Below are positions 16,830 to 25,623 of a stretch of 64,000 nucleotides of DNA, in pieces (position 1 is the first letter of the stretch; every line of letters begins with the position of its first letter). The notes below the pieces were generated by a model, which saw only the letters and a list, made by a program, of their open reading frames with translations, did not search any database and had not been told where the DNA came from. Source of the DNA: Alloyangia pacifica (GTDB taxonomy: Bacteria; Pseudomonadota; Alphaproteobacteria; Rhodobacterales; Rhodobacteraceae); contig NZ_FOZW01000008.1 of the NCBI RefSeq assembly GCF_900116195.1, forward strand, positions 215,371-279,370, in the 5' to 3' direction. The translations under genes and the position numbers were made by a program.

Positions 16830-17636
16830 TCAGAGCTGTTCGACCTCGAAGGTCCAGGCGCCCGGCGCCATATCATTGCGCACGAGCTGCACGATCCGCG
16901 GATCGAGCGCCTCCGGCGGAAACAGACCGCATTGCGCCATCGCCCTCCGGGCATCGACATTCTGTCCCAGGTAGTCGAGCACCACCCGCGAGGCGGCCGG
17001 CTTGCGTCCGCGTTTCAGGGGGCCGCCGGTCTGGATGCCCAGCAGGTAGTCGATCCCGGCGCTATAGGAGGGGTAGAGGATCATCTGGGTGATCGAGGAG
17101 GACAGCATAGCTTCGTTTTCCACGACATTGATGCGCTCCCCGAGAAAGAACACCATGCCCTCGTACTTGAAGACGTCCTGCGCGCCGCCCTGTACCGAGA
17201 CCTCGCGCTCGATGTTCTTCCACAGGTAGTAGCCGTCCTTGCGGGTGATCTGCGCGTAGGAGCGCATGATCCGCCCGGGATTGCTGTAGGAATGGAAGTA
17301 GCGGAAATAGCCGCCGCAGTAACGGTCGAGCGGCTCGGAAAACTGGTTGAGCCGTTTCAGCGTCGGGCCGAGCGGTGTGGCTTCGACCTCGCCGCCAGGG
17401 CGTCGGCGCAGTGCGATCAGCTCGGTGAAACGCGCCGGTTCCATCAGCAGCTCCGCCTCGGTCACCCCGAAGAAGTCGCAGATCTTGCGCATGTTGTGCC
17501 GCGACGGGCGGACGGTGCCGGAGAGGTACTTGTTGAACTGCTGGCGGTTGATTCCAATCCGCCGGCAGACATGCGCGATGGAGGGGAAGAGCGTGCAGGC
17601 GAAGGCGAGGTTGGCGGAAACCGGGTCAACAGTCAT
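16830..17636 (-). CDS. Cro/C1-type helix-turn-helix regulator
   Basis: A 268-residue protein with an N-terminal XRE-like HTH (about residues 18-62: HVCRRIGINRQQFNKYLSGTVRPS, shown by its ends, then ICDFFGVTEAELL). The remaining 200 residues form an effector region with YFRYFHSYSNPGRIMRSYAQI and YYLWKNIEREVSV that I cannot assign to a ligand class. It is divergent from the CocE hydrolase/peptide ABC operon with 114 bp between, so it probably controls that operon. The stop is 237 bp from the secreted low-complexity gene on the same strand. Confidence 0.82.
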   Translation of the reverse strand: MTVDPVSANLAFACTLFPSIAHVCRRIGINRQQFNKYLSGTVRPSRHNMRKICDFFGVTEAELLMEPARFTELIALRRRPGGEVEATPLGPTLKRLNQFSEPLDRYCGGYFRYFHSYSNPGRIMRSYAQITRKDGYYLWKNIEREVSVQGGAQDVFKYEGMVFFLGERINVVENEAMLSSSITQMILYPSYSAGIDYLLGIQTGGPLKRGRKPAASRVVLDYLGQNVDARRAMAQCGLFPPEALDPRIVQLVRNDMAPGAWTFEVEQL

Positions 17637-17688
17637 GACCTGAAGCTACCTGACGCACTTTGGAAGTCAACCTGCGCCATACCGCGAA

Positions 17689-17718
17689 ATTGTGACGCTG
17701 TCCTGCGCATGTCACGAT
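17689..17718. promoter_or_regulatory. Inverted repeat in the regulator/CocE divergent gap
   Basis: ATTGTGAC (17689-17696) and GTCACGAT (17711-17718) match as an inverted repeat at 7 of 8 positions with a 14-base spacer that contains TGCGCA. A weaker TGAC/GTCA pair lies at 17651-17669. Either could bind the adjacent HTH regulator. Confidence 0.4.
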
Positions 17719-17750
17719 CTGCTCCAGTGATACGAAAAGGACGCCGCCGC

Positions 17751-19757
17751 ATGGACCAGCTCAGCCCGCTTCACGAGGTCATCGAGGAACGCCACGTCGA
17801 GATCCCGCTGCCCGACGGCTGCATCCTCGCGGCGCGCATCTGGCGCCCGGCGGACGGTGCGCCGGTGCCGGCGATCTTCGAGTACCTGCCCTATCGCAAG
17901 GGCGACGGCACGCTGGCCCGCGATGCGGTGCGGGCCCCCTATATAGCGGCGCGCGGCTATGCCTACGTGCGCGTTGACCTGCGCGGCACCGGCGAGTCCG
18001 AGGGCCTGATGGTCGACGAGTACACCGCGCAGGAACTGCAGGACGGGTGTGACGTGATCGCCTGGATCGCGGCGCAGGACTGGTGCGACGGCGGCGTCGG
18101 CATGGTCGGCATCTCCTGGGGCGGTTTCAACGGCCTGCAGGTTGCCGCGCTGCGGCCGCCCGCCCTTAAAGCCGTGGTTTCGATCGCCTCGACCGACGAT
18201 CGCTACGCCGACGACGTGCACTACATGGGCGGCACGATGGTGGTGGATCAGATCTCCTGGGCCTCGCACATGTTCGCCATCAACACCCTGCCGCCGGACC
18301 CCGATCTGGTTGGCGAGAAGTGGCGCGAGATGTGGATGCAGCGGCTTACCGGCTCGGGCCTGTGGTTGAAGAATTGGGCCGAGCATCAGCGCCGCGACGA
18401 CTTTTGGAAGCACGGCTCGGTCTGCGAGGACATCAGCCGCATCGAGGTGCCGGTCTACGCCGTGTCGGGTTGGGCCGACGGCTACTGCCGCACGGTCTTT
18501 CGCCTGATGGAGAGCCTGCAGGGACCGAAGAAGGGCCTCGTCGGCCCATGGTCGCACAAATATCCGCACATCGGCGTGCCGGGGCCGGCGATCGACTGGA
18601 ACGGCGAGGAGCTGCGCTGGTGGGATCAGTGGCTGAAGCGGATCGAGACCGGCATCATGGACGAGCCGCAGCTGCGCCTCTACATGCAGGACCACGCCGA
18701 GCCCGCCAGTTTCTACGCCCATCGCGACGGCCGCTGGGTGGAAGAGCCGAGCTGGCCCTCGCCGAATGTGGTGCGCACCGGGCTCACGCTTGGCGCGGAC
18801 GGCTCGCTGGGGCGGGATGACGCGCCGGCCGGCTTCCGCGAGATCCGCTCGCCGCTCGGCACCGGCATCGCGGGGGGAAAGTGGTGCTCCTACGCCAAGC
18901 CCGGCGACCAGCCGGTCGACCAGCGCCGCGACGACGCCGGCAGCCTGGTCTTCGAGACGACGCCGCTGGAGCGCCCGCTGGAGATCGCCGGAGACACCAA
19001 GCTGGAGCTGACCTTCACCGTCGACCAGCCGGTCGCGCAGGTGGCGGCGCGACTCGTCGACGTGGCGCCGGATGGTGCGGCGACACGGGTCAGCTACGGG
19101 CTGCTCAACCTCACGCATCGGGACAGCCACGAGACGCCCGAGGCGCTGGTGCCCGGCGAGGTCTACACCGCCACCGTGCCGTTCAAGCATGTGGCGCAGA
19201 CCTTCCGCGCCGGCCACTGCCTGCGGCTGGCGATCTCGACCAGCTATTTCCCGATCGCCTGGCCGGCACCCGAGGCGGCGACGCTGCGCGTCGACACCGC
19301 GGCGAGCCGGCTGGTCCTGCCGCTGCGCGCCGCGACCGACGACCCGGAGCCGCGCGATCTGGGCACGCCGAAGGGCGCCGCGCCGATGGAAAAGGACGTG
19401 CTGGCACCCGGCCGTTCCGACTGGGTGGTCAGCGAGAATCTGGCCACGGGCGAGACCGAGGTGCGGATCACCGACGACAGCGGCCGCATCCGCATCGCCG
19501 ACAATGGGCTGACCACCGGGGCCTGCGGCGTCGAGACCTATTCGTTCAGCGGCACCGACTGGCGCTCGTTCAAGGGGCATGTTGTCTGGGATCTCGACAT
19601 GTCGCGGGGTGACTGGCGGATGTCGAGCCGCACCGAGACCGAGATGACCGCAACAGCCACGCATTTCGTCATCAAGGCGAGGCTCGTCGCCAAGGAAGGC
19701 GAGGCCGTCGCCCATGCGCAGGATTGGGTCTGCGAAATCCCGCGTGACCTCGCGTGA
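17751..19757 (+). CDS. CocE/NonD family hydrolase (X-Pro dipeptidyl-peptidase S15 type)
   Basis: A 668-residue alpha/beta hydrolase. The triad is visible: Ser122 in VGISWGGFNG, Asp243 in SGWADGY and His269 in GPWSHKYPH. The oxyanion-type motif YLPYRKGD and the RVDLRGTGESEG strand precede it. Residues from about 350 form the C-terminal jelly-roll domain of the S15 class (CSYAKPGDQPVDQR; SRLVLPLR). The family cleaves esters or amides such as cocaine, beta-lactam acyl chains or X-Pro peptides. No signal peptide, so cytoplasmic. The start at 17751 has AAGGA upstream; MSRSAPVIRKG at 17709 is an alternative. First gene of a peptide ABC operon, so it likely hydrolyses the imported substrate. Confidence 0.9.
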   Translation: MDQLSPLHEVIEERHVEIPLPDGCILAARIWRPADGAPVPAIFEYLPYRKGDGTLARDAVRAPYIAARGYAYVRVDLRGTGESEGLMVDEYTAQELQDGCDVIAWIAAQDWCDGGVGMVGISWGGFNGLQVAALRPPALKAVVSIASTDDRYADDVHYMGGTMVVDQISWASHMFAINTLPPDPDLVGEKWREMWMQRLTGSGLWLKNWAEHQRRDDFWKHGSVCEDISRIEVPVYAVSGWADGYCRTVFRLMESLQGPKKGLVGPWSHKYPHIGVPGPAIDWNGEELRWWDQWLKRIETGIMDEPQLRLYMQDHAEPASFYAHRDGRWVEEPSWPSPNVVRTGLTLGADGSLGRDDAPAGFREIRSPLGTGIAGGKWCSYAKPGDQPVDQRRDDAGSLVFETTPLERPLEIAGDTKLELTFTVDQPVAQVAARLVDVAPDGAATRVSYGLLNLTHRDSHETPEALVPGEVYTATVPFKHVAQTFRAGHCLRLAISTSYFPIAWPAPEAATLRVDTAASRLVLPLRAATDDPEPRDLGTPKGAAPMEKDVLAPGRSDWVVSENLATGETEVRITDDSGRIRIADNGLTTGACGVETYSFSGTDWRSFKGHVVWDLDMSRGDWRMSSRTETEMTATATHFVIKARLVAKEGEAVAHAQDWVCEIPRDLA

Positions 19758-19763
19758 CCGGGA

Positions 19764-19789
19764 CCCCGGCGCTGCAGCGCGTGCCGGGG
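19764..19789 (+). terminator. Intercistronic hairpin after the CocE gene
   Basis: CCCCGGC (19764-19770) and GCCGGGG (19783-19789) enclose a 12-base GC-rich loop, beginning 7 bp after the hydrolase stop. There is no T-run, so an RNA-stability or partial-attenuation element is more likely than a full terminator. Confidence 0.35.
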
Positions 19790-19903
19790 CATGAAATACT
19801 GATCCGGAAATCCCGGCAGGCGGGTGGGGGCGCTGCAAGGGCAATGTCCCCGCCAGACACAACCAACGAAGGCCGAAACGGCCAGCTCACAGGGAGTATC
19901 AGA

Positions 19904-21496
19904 ATGACCGAACAGACCATTGCCGCAAACCCGGGCATCGGCCGCCGTGCCTTCCTGCGCGGTGCCACCGCCACCGGGCTCGCCGCCGCCACCCTGCCGC
20001 TTGGCTCGCGCATCTGGGCGCAGTCGGGCAAGGTGCTGCGCGTCAGCTCCTATGCTGATATCGACGCGCTCGATCCGGGCTTCTACCAGAACGGCTACAA
20101 CGTCGACGTGATGAACTGCATCTACTCCAAGCTGGTGCGCTACGTGCCCGGCCGCGAGTGGGACTGGGAACTCGAGGCCGCCGAGGAGATCGAGCAGGTC
20201 GACGACACCCACATCCGCTTCAAGCTCAGGCCCGGCATCATGTTCACCGGCGGCTACGGCGAGATGACCGCCGAGGACGTGAAGTTCTCCTTCGAGCGGG
20301 TGCTCGAGCACGACAGCCCGGTGAAGAGCGACTGGGGCCCGCTGGACCACGTCGAGGTGACCGGCACCTACGAGGGCACCATCGTCCTGAAGGAACCGTT
20401 CCAGCCGCTGTGGAGCATAACGCTGCCCTATGGCACCGGTCATATCGTCTCGAAGAAGGCGGTGATGGAAGCCACCGAGAGCGGCGGCAATTTCGGCATG
20501 GAGCCGCCCGCCTACTCCGGCCCCTACATCCTGAAGGAATGGAAGCCGAACCAATACGTGCATCTGGTGCGCAACCCCGAGTGGACCGGCGAGGCGCCGG
20601 GTTTCGACGAGATCCGCATCTTGCCGATGGATGACACCAAGACCGCCGAGCGCGCCTATGAGGCCGGTGATCTCGACTACACCGAGATCACCCTGTCGTC
20701 GCTGGCGCAGTACCGCGGCAACGTGCCCGCCGAGACGGTGATCGAGGAGTATCCCTCGCTCTACTACGTCTGGCTGGGCATGAACCTCGACAACCCGGCG
20801 CTCGGCGACGAGAACCTGCGCAAGGCGATCCAGTATGCGATCAACGCCGAGCAGATCATCGACGCCGCCTATTTCGGCGAAGCCGCGCCGGCCACCGGGC
20901 TGATCGCGCCGGGCCTGCCAGGCCACCGCGAGACGCCGTCGGTGCCGGTCGCGGGGGACCTCGACAAGGCGCGCGAATACCTCGAGGCCGCCGGCGGTCC
21001 GCCGTCCGAGCCGCTGACCATCGACGCGCTCAACGCCACGGTCTGGAAGACCATGGCCGAGGTGATCCAGGCGCAGCTGGCGCAGATCGGCATCCAGACG
21101 CAGATCAACGTGCAGGACTCCGGCTCGTTCTGGACGCTGGGCATGGAAAGCGAGGGCGCGCGTTGGAAGGACATGCAACTGGTGCTCAACCGCTTCTCGA
21201 TGCTGCCCGACCCCTACTACGCCACAAGCTGGTTCGTCACCGACCAGGTGGGCGTGTGGAACTGGGAGCGCTTCTCGAGCGAAGAGTTCGACGCGCTGCA
21301 CCAGCAGGCGCTGAGCGAGGCCGACGCCGAGGCACGCGCCGAGATGTACCGCAAGATGCAGGAGCTGATGGAGGCCAGCGGCGCCTACAAGTTCATCACC
21401 CATGAAGGCACGCCGGTGATGTACCGCGAGGGGCTGGAGCCGGCACTGCGCCCGGACGGCCGCCCGCTGTTCATCGACTTCAAGGGCGACGTGTAA
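19904..21496 (+). CDS. ABC transporter substrate-binding protein, family 5 (second system)
   Basis: A 530-residue periplasmic protein. A clear twin-arginine signal (IGRRAFLRGATATGLAAATL) ends near WAQ at residue 43. Family 5 landmarks: ADIDALDPGFYQ, YSKLVRYVPG, RFKLRPGIMF, AEDVKFSFERVL, NLRKAIQYAINAEQII. The ATG at 19904 follows AGGGAG at good spacing; the open frame upstream of it is a poor N-terminus. It shares only general fold motifs with the binding protein at 9387, so the ligands probably differ. It sits between the CocE hydrolase and two permease genes. Confidence 0.94.
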   Translation: MTEQTIAANPGIGRRAFLRGATATGLAAATLPLGSRIWAQSGKVLRVSSYADIDALDPGFYQNGYNVDVMNCIYSKLVRYVPGREWDWELEAAEEIEQVDDTHIRFKLRPGIMFTGGYGEMTAEDVKFSFERVLEHDSPVKSDWGPLDHVEVTGTYEGTIVLKEPFQPLWSITLPYGTGHIVSKKAVMEATESGGNFGMEPPAYSGPYILKEWKPNQYVHLVRNPEWTGEAPGFDEIRILPMDDTKTAERAYEAGDLDYTEITLSSLAQYRGNVPAETVIEEYPSLYYVWLGMNLDNPALGDENLRKAIQYAINAEQIIDAAYFGEAAPATGLIAPGLPGHRETPSVPVAGDLDKAREYLEAAGGPPSEPLTIDALNATVWKTMAEVIQAQLAQIGIQTQINVQDSGSFWTLGMESEGARWKDMQLVLNRFSMLPDPYYATSWFVTDQVGVWNWERFSSEEFDALHQQALSEADAEARAEMYRKMQELMEASGAYKFITHEGTPVMYREGLEPALRPDGRPLFIDFKGDV

Positions 21497-21516
21497 GAGA
21501 AGGGAGACCGCGACCC

Positions 21517-22455
21517 GTGATATTCTACGCAACTCAAAGGTTCGTCCTTTCGGTCGTGATCGTCATGGTCGCGGTCTCCATCCTGACCCTGATGCTGCAC
21601 GTGGTGCCGGGCGATCCCGCGGTGATGATCCTCGGCCCGCGCGCCACGCCCGAGCTGATCGAGCAAACCCGCGTCGCCATGGGACTCGACCAGCCGCTGC
21701 CGGTGCAGATCGTCACCTTCTTCGGCAACATCCTGCGCGGCGATCTGGGGCAGGACGTGTTCACCGGTCGTGCGGTGTCGCAGATCGTCTTCGAGCAGCT
21801 GCCCTACACGCTGATCCTGATCACCGTCTCGATCCTCTGGGCGGCGGTGCTGGGCATCGCGCTGGGGTGCTACTCGGCGCTGCGGCGCAACACCTGGCTC
21901 GACACGCTGACCGGGGTGATCTCGGTCGGCACCATCTCGATCCCGGCCTTCGTGATGGCGCTCTACTCGGTGCTGGTCTTCGCGGTCTGGCTGCGCTGGC
22001 TGCCCGCCATCGGCGCCGGCGAGGGGTTCTGGGACGGGGTCACGCACCTGATCCTGCCGTCCTTCGCCATCGGCGTGTCCTGGGTCGGCTACGTGGCGCG
22101 GATCGTGCGTGCCTCGATGCTCGAGGTGATGGGCCAGCCGCATGTGCGCATGGCCCGCGCCTACGGGCTGCCCGACGGCTGGATCACCCGCTCGCACATC
22201 CTCAAGATCGCGGTGCAGCCGGCGGTGACGCTGATCGGCACCGGCGTGGCGCATCTCTTCTCGGCGGCGGTCTTCGTCGAGGTGATCTTCGCCCGCCCCG
22301 GCATCGGCGCGCTGATCGTGCAGGCGGTGAACGAGCGCAACTACCCCATCGTGCTGGGCGCGGTGCTGGTGACCACCGGCATCATCGTGCTGGCCACGCT
22401 GATCTCGGACTTGGTGATCGCCTGGATTGATCCGCGCCAGCGAGAGGAACTGTAA
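21517..22455 (+). CDS. Peptide-type ABC permease, DppB-like (second system)
   Basis: A 312-residue permease with a GTG start, 20 bp after the binding-protein stop and behind AGAAGGGAG. It opens with one helix (RFVLSVVIVMVAVSILTLML), then the periplasmic VVPGDPAVMILGPRAT that marks DppB-type subunits. The EAA loop is RMARAYGLPDGWITRSHILK. Another ATG is not available near this position, so GTG is well supported. Confidence 0.94.
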   Translation: MIFYATQRFVLSVVIVMVAVSILTLMLHVVPGDPAVMILGPRATPELIEQTRVAMGLDQPLPVQIVTFFGNILRGDLGQDVFTGRAVSQIVFEQLPYTLILITVSILWAAVLGIALGCYSALRRNTWLDTLTGVISVGTISIPAFVMALYSVLVFAVWLRWLPAIGAGEGFWDGVTHLILPSFAIGVSWVGYVARIVRASMLEVMGQPHVRMARAYGLPDGWITRSHILKIAVQPAVTLIGTGVAHLFSAAVFVEVIFARPGIGALIVQAVNERNYPIVLGAVLVTTGIIVLATLISDLVIAWIDPRQREEL

Positions 22456-22456
22456 T

Positions 22457-23335
22457 ATGACCGACGCGACCCAGAGCCCGCTGCCCGAACCCGGCCTGCT
22501 GGCGCGCAGCCTGAGCGTGCTTTCGGGCAACCGTACCGGGGTGATCGGCTTCGTGCTGGTGGCGCTGATCGTCGGCTCGGCGATCCTTGCGCCGTGGATC
22601 GTGCCTTACGATCCCACCGCCATCATGACCGGTCCGCGCATGGCGCCGCCCTCGGCCGAGCATTGGCTCGGTACCGACAACATCGGCCGCGACATCTTCA
22701 GCCGGGTGATCGCCGGCGGGCGTATCGCCATGCTGGTCGCCGCCGCCTCGCTCACCGCGGCGCTGAGCGCCGGGCTGCTGCTGGGGCTGATCGCTGGGCT
22801 GGGGCCGCGCTGGCTCGACAACCTGCTGCTGCTGGTCTTCGACGCGCTGCGCTCGTTCCCGACCATCGTCTTCGGCCTTGCCGTGGTGACGATCATCGGC
22901 CCGAGCCTGTTCACCGTGATGCTGGTGGTGGCGATCACCTCGGTGCCGATCTATGCCCGCATCGTGCGCACCCAGACGCTGGCATTGAAGAACGCCGAGT
23001 TCATCCTCGCCGAGCGCGCCATGGGTGTCGGCCTGCCGCGGCTACTTTTCGTGCACGTGCTGCCGAACGTGCTGGGCCCGCTGCTGATCCTCGCCTCGAT
23101 GGACGTGCCGCTGGTCATCGCCACCGAGGCGGGGCTGAGCTTCCTCGGCATGGGGGTGCGCCCGCCGACCCCATCCTGGGGGGTGATCCTCAACGATGGC
23201 TACAACTTCATCCGCAACTCGCCCTGGCCGGTGATCGGTGGTTCGATCCCGATCATCCTGGTCACCCTGGGCTTCACCTTCATGGGCGAGGCGCTGCGCG
23301 ACATCTTCGATCCCAAGCTGAGAAAGGCCGGCTGA
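22457..23335 (+). CDS. Peptide-type ABC permease, DppC-like (second system)
   Basis: A 292-residue permease from MTDATQSPLP, one base after the previous stop and behind AGAGGAAC. DppC features: N-terminal helix, then WLGTDNIGRDIFSRVIAGGR, EAA loop EFILAERAMGVGLPRLLF, and SFLGMGVRPPTPSWG before the last helices. In this operon it is a separate polypeptide, in contrast to the fused version at 12042. It shares one base with the next start (TGATG). Confidence 0.95.
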   Translation: MTDATQSPLPEPGLLARSLSVLSGNRTGVIGFVLVALIVGSAILAPWIVPYDPTAIMTGPRMAPPSAEHWLGTDNIGRDIFSRVIAGGRIAMLVAAASLTAALSAGLLLGLIAGLGPRWLDNLLLLVFDALRSFPTIVFGLAVVTIIGPSLFTVMLVVAITSVPIYARIVRTQTLALKNAEFILAERAMGVGLPRLLFVHVLPNVLGPLLILASMDVPLVIATEAGLSFLGMGVRPPTPSWGVILNDGYNFIRNSPWPVIGGSIPIILVTLGFTFMGEALRDIFDPKLRKAG

Positions 23336-24363
23336 TGGCATCCGCCGCTGTATCACATCGGACCGCAGAGGCTCCGCAGACCGCCGATCCGCTGGTTTCG
23401 GTCGAGGGGCTTTCGGTGGATTTCGCCACGCCCCGCGGCACCATCCACGCCCTGCGCGACATCTCTCTCGAGGTGCCGAAGGGCAAGGTACTCGGCCTCG
23501 TCGGCGAGAGCGGCTGCGGCAAGTCCACGCTGGCCTATTCGATGATCGGACTGCTGGCGGAGAACGCCAGGGTCGCCGGGGGTGCCATCCGCATGGGCGG
23601 GCAGGACCTGGCGCATCTTAAGCCGAAAGCCTGGCGTGATCTGCGCGGCACGCGCATCGCCATGATCTTCCAGGACCCGATGACCTCGCTCAACCCGGTG
23701 ACCACCATCGGCAAGCAGATGATCGACATCCAGTACCGCGAGCCGATCAGCCGCTCGGAAAAGCGCGCGCGGGCGATCGAGTTCCTCGAACAGGTCCAGC
23801 TGCCTGACGCCGCCGCCAAGCTTGACGTCTACCCGCACCAGCTCTCGGGCGGCATGCGCCAGCGGGTGTGCATCGCCATGGCGCTGCTGACCCGGCCAGA
23901 CCTGCTGATCGCCGACGAGCCGACCACGGCGCTCGACGCCACGCTGGAGTTGCAGATCGTCACCCTGCTGCGCGAGTTGCAGGAGACGTTCGGCTGCTCG
24001 GTTCTGTTCGTCTCGCATCACCTCGGCACGGTCGCCGAGCTCTGCGACGAGGTGGCGGTGATGTATGCCGGCGAAGTCGTGGAGCGCGGCCATGTGCGCG
24101 AGGTGTTCCACGCGCCGCGGCATCCCTACACGCAGGCGTTGTTCGACTGCGACCCGGCGCGCATCCGGCAGGCCACCAGGCAGCTTCCGACCATCCCCGG
24201 AACGCTGCCCGACCTGCGTCAACCGCCCGCCGGCTGCGCCTTCCGGGCCCGCTGCAGCAAGGCCTTCGGGCGCTGCGCCGCCGAGCACCCGCCGCTCCAT
24301 GCCGCCGGGCCCGGGCAGGTGGCGCGCTGTCACCTCAACGATCCGGCGGAGGATGTGGCATGA
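23335..24363 (+). CDS. Peptide-type ABC ATPase, DppD-like (second system)
   Basis: A 342-residue ATPase: Walker [10 protein letters not shown] near residue 60, Q-loop [12 protein letters not shown], signature [15 protein letters not shown], Walker [13 protein letters not shown]-loop VSHHLGTV (His-His instead of the common His-Asp). The C-terminal [15 protein letters not shown] cysteine tail is typical of Opp/Dpp. It overlaps the permease stop by one base and the next ATPase by ATGA. Confidence 0.95.
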   Translation: MASAAVSHRTAEAPQTADPLVSVEGLSVDFATPRGTIHALRDISLEVPKGKVLGLVGESGCGKSTLAYSMIGLLAENARVAGGAIRMGGQDLAHLKPKAWRDLRGTRIAMIFQDPMTSLNPVTTIGKQMIDIQYREPISRSEKRARAIEFLEQVQLPDAAAKLDVYPHQLSGGMRQRVCIAMALLTRPDLLIADEPTTALDATLELQIVTLLRELQETFGCSVLFVSHHLGTVAELCDEVAVMYAGEVVERGHVREVFHAPRHPYTQALFDCDPARIRQATRQLPTIPGTLPDLRQPPAGCAFRARCSKAFGRCAAEHPPLHAAGPGQVARCHLNDPAEDVA

Positions 24364-25319
24364 GCCTTCTGGAAGTCACCGACCTGCGCATCCGCTATGC
24401 CCGGCAGGGCCGACTGAAGGCCGCTCTGCGCCGCGAGAGTCACGACTTCGAGGCGGTCTGCGGGGTTTCGTTCACGCTCGAACCGGGCCAGACGCTTGGG
24501 CTGGTGGGCGAAAGTGGCTCGGGCAAGTCGACCATCGCCCGCACGCTGATCGGGCTGAAGAAATCCTCGGGCGGGTCGATCCGCTTCGACGGGGCCGAGA
24601 TCTCGCAGGCCTCGGGCCGCGACTGGGCCCGGCTGCGGCGCGAGATGTCGATGATGTGGCAGGACCCGGTGGGCTCTCTGTCGCCGCGGCTCACGGTGAA
24701 GTCGCTGGTCACCGAGCCGCTGCGGATCAACGGGCTGCCGGCGGGCCGGACCGAGGCCGAGCGGCTGCTGGGGCTGGTCGGCCTGCCGGCGGAGTTCGCC
24801 ACGCGCTACCCGCACCAGCTCTCGGGCGGGCAGGCCCGGCGTGTCGGTGTGGCGCGGGCGCTGGCGCTCGATCCCAAGCTGCTGATCGCCGACGAGCCCA
24901 CCGCCGGGCTCGACATGTCCGTGCAGGGCGAGGTGCTCAACCTGCTGGCCGAGGTGCAGGCCCGCAGCGGCGTGGCGATCGTGATCATCACCCACAACCT
25001 CAACCTCGTGCGCCACGTGACCGACCAGATGGCGATCATGTACCTGGGGCGCTTCGTCGAGCAGGGGCCGACCGAACAGGTCTTCGCCCATCCGCGACAC
25101 CCCTATACGAAGGCGTTGCTGGCGGCGAACCCGGAGCCCGATCCGGAGGCACGGCACGAGCGCGTGGCGCTTTCGGGTGAGGTGCCGAGCCCGGTGAACC
25201 GGCCCTCGGGCTGCGACTTCCACCCGCGCTGTCCCTGGGCCCGCGAGGCATGTGCGGCAAAGGAGCCGGGCTGGACGGAAGAGAGCGGGCGCGGGCACAG
25301 GTGCCTGTTTCCGCTGTGA
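24360..25319 (+). CDS. Peptide-type ABC ATPase, DppF-like (second system)
   Basis: A 319-residue ATPase completing the second peptide transporter. Walker [11 protein letters not shown]-loop MMWQDPVGSLSP (Trp replaces the usual Phe), signature LSGGQARRVGVARAL, Walker B LIADEPTAGLD, and a C-terminal cysteine tail CDFHPRCPWAREAC. The signature's GGQAR in place of GGQRQ is within the range of DppF proteins. Last gene of the operon that began with the CocE hydrolase. Confidence 0.94.
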   Translation: MSLLEVTDLRIRYARQGRLKAALRRESHDFEAVCGVSFTLEPGQTLGLVGESGSGKSTIARTLIGLKKSSGGSIRFDGAEISQASGRDWARLRREMSMMWQDPVGSLSPRLTVKSLVTEPLRINGLPAGRTEAERLLGLVGLPAEFATRYPHQLSGGQARRVGVARALALDPKLLIADEPTAGLDMSVQGEVLNLLAEVQARSGVAIVIITHNLNLVRHVTDQMAIMYLGRFVEQGPTEQVFAHPRHPYTKALLAANPEPDPEARHERVALSGEVPSPVNRPSGCDFHPRCPWAREACAAKEPGWTEESGRGHRCLFPL

Positions 25320-25623
25320 GCAGGCGATTTCGCGGCTTTTAGATGATGGACGCCTGCCCGCCGCCACCCGGACCGGGTGACCCGGGCGCGGGCCGGCGCA
25401 TTTTTGGGTCCGGAGGATGCTTTGCGGGGAAGCGCGCTCGAGGGCTCTTTCCCCCGTGCCGGCCATTTTGCGGAAGGCCTTGCCGCGAAGCGGACGTCAG
25501 GCATCACAGCTGCGCGACGCCGCCGGCCAACTCCAGGTCTCTGGTCATGAAAGCTTCACTTGTCTCGCGGTGCTGATGGTCGCATCGCAGGGCGGACAGA
25601 CACGCCTTTCGAAAGAGACCTCC
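25320..25623. other. Intergenic region before the IMPase-family gene
   Basis: 304 bp without a supportable gene. GCAGGCG (25320-25326) and CGCCTGC (25351-25357) form a 7-bp inverted repeat with a long 24-base loop just after the ABC stop, a weak terminator candidate. The reading frame of the downstream phosphatase extends back into this region, but the extension is not conserved in character. Confidence 0.5.

Noticed and set aside
16640..16960. Small minus-strand frame of 106 codons overlapping the 3' end of the Cro/C1-type regulator
   Set aside because: Most of it is an alternative frame of the regulator's C-terminus; no ribosome site or motif.
17712..19862. Minus-strand open frame of 716 codons opposite the CocE hydrolase
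   Set aside because: The CocE gene on the other strand has an intact catalytic triad; the antisense frame has His/Arg/Gly-rich shadow composition.
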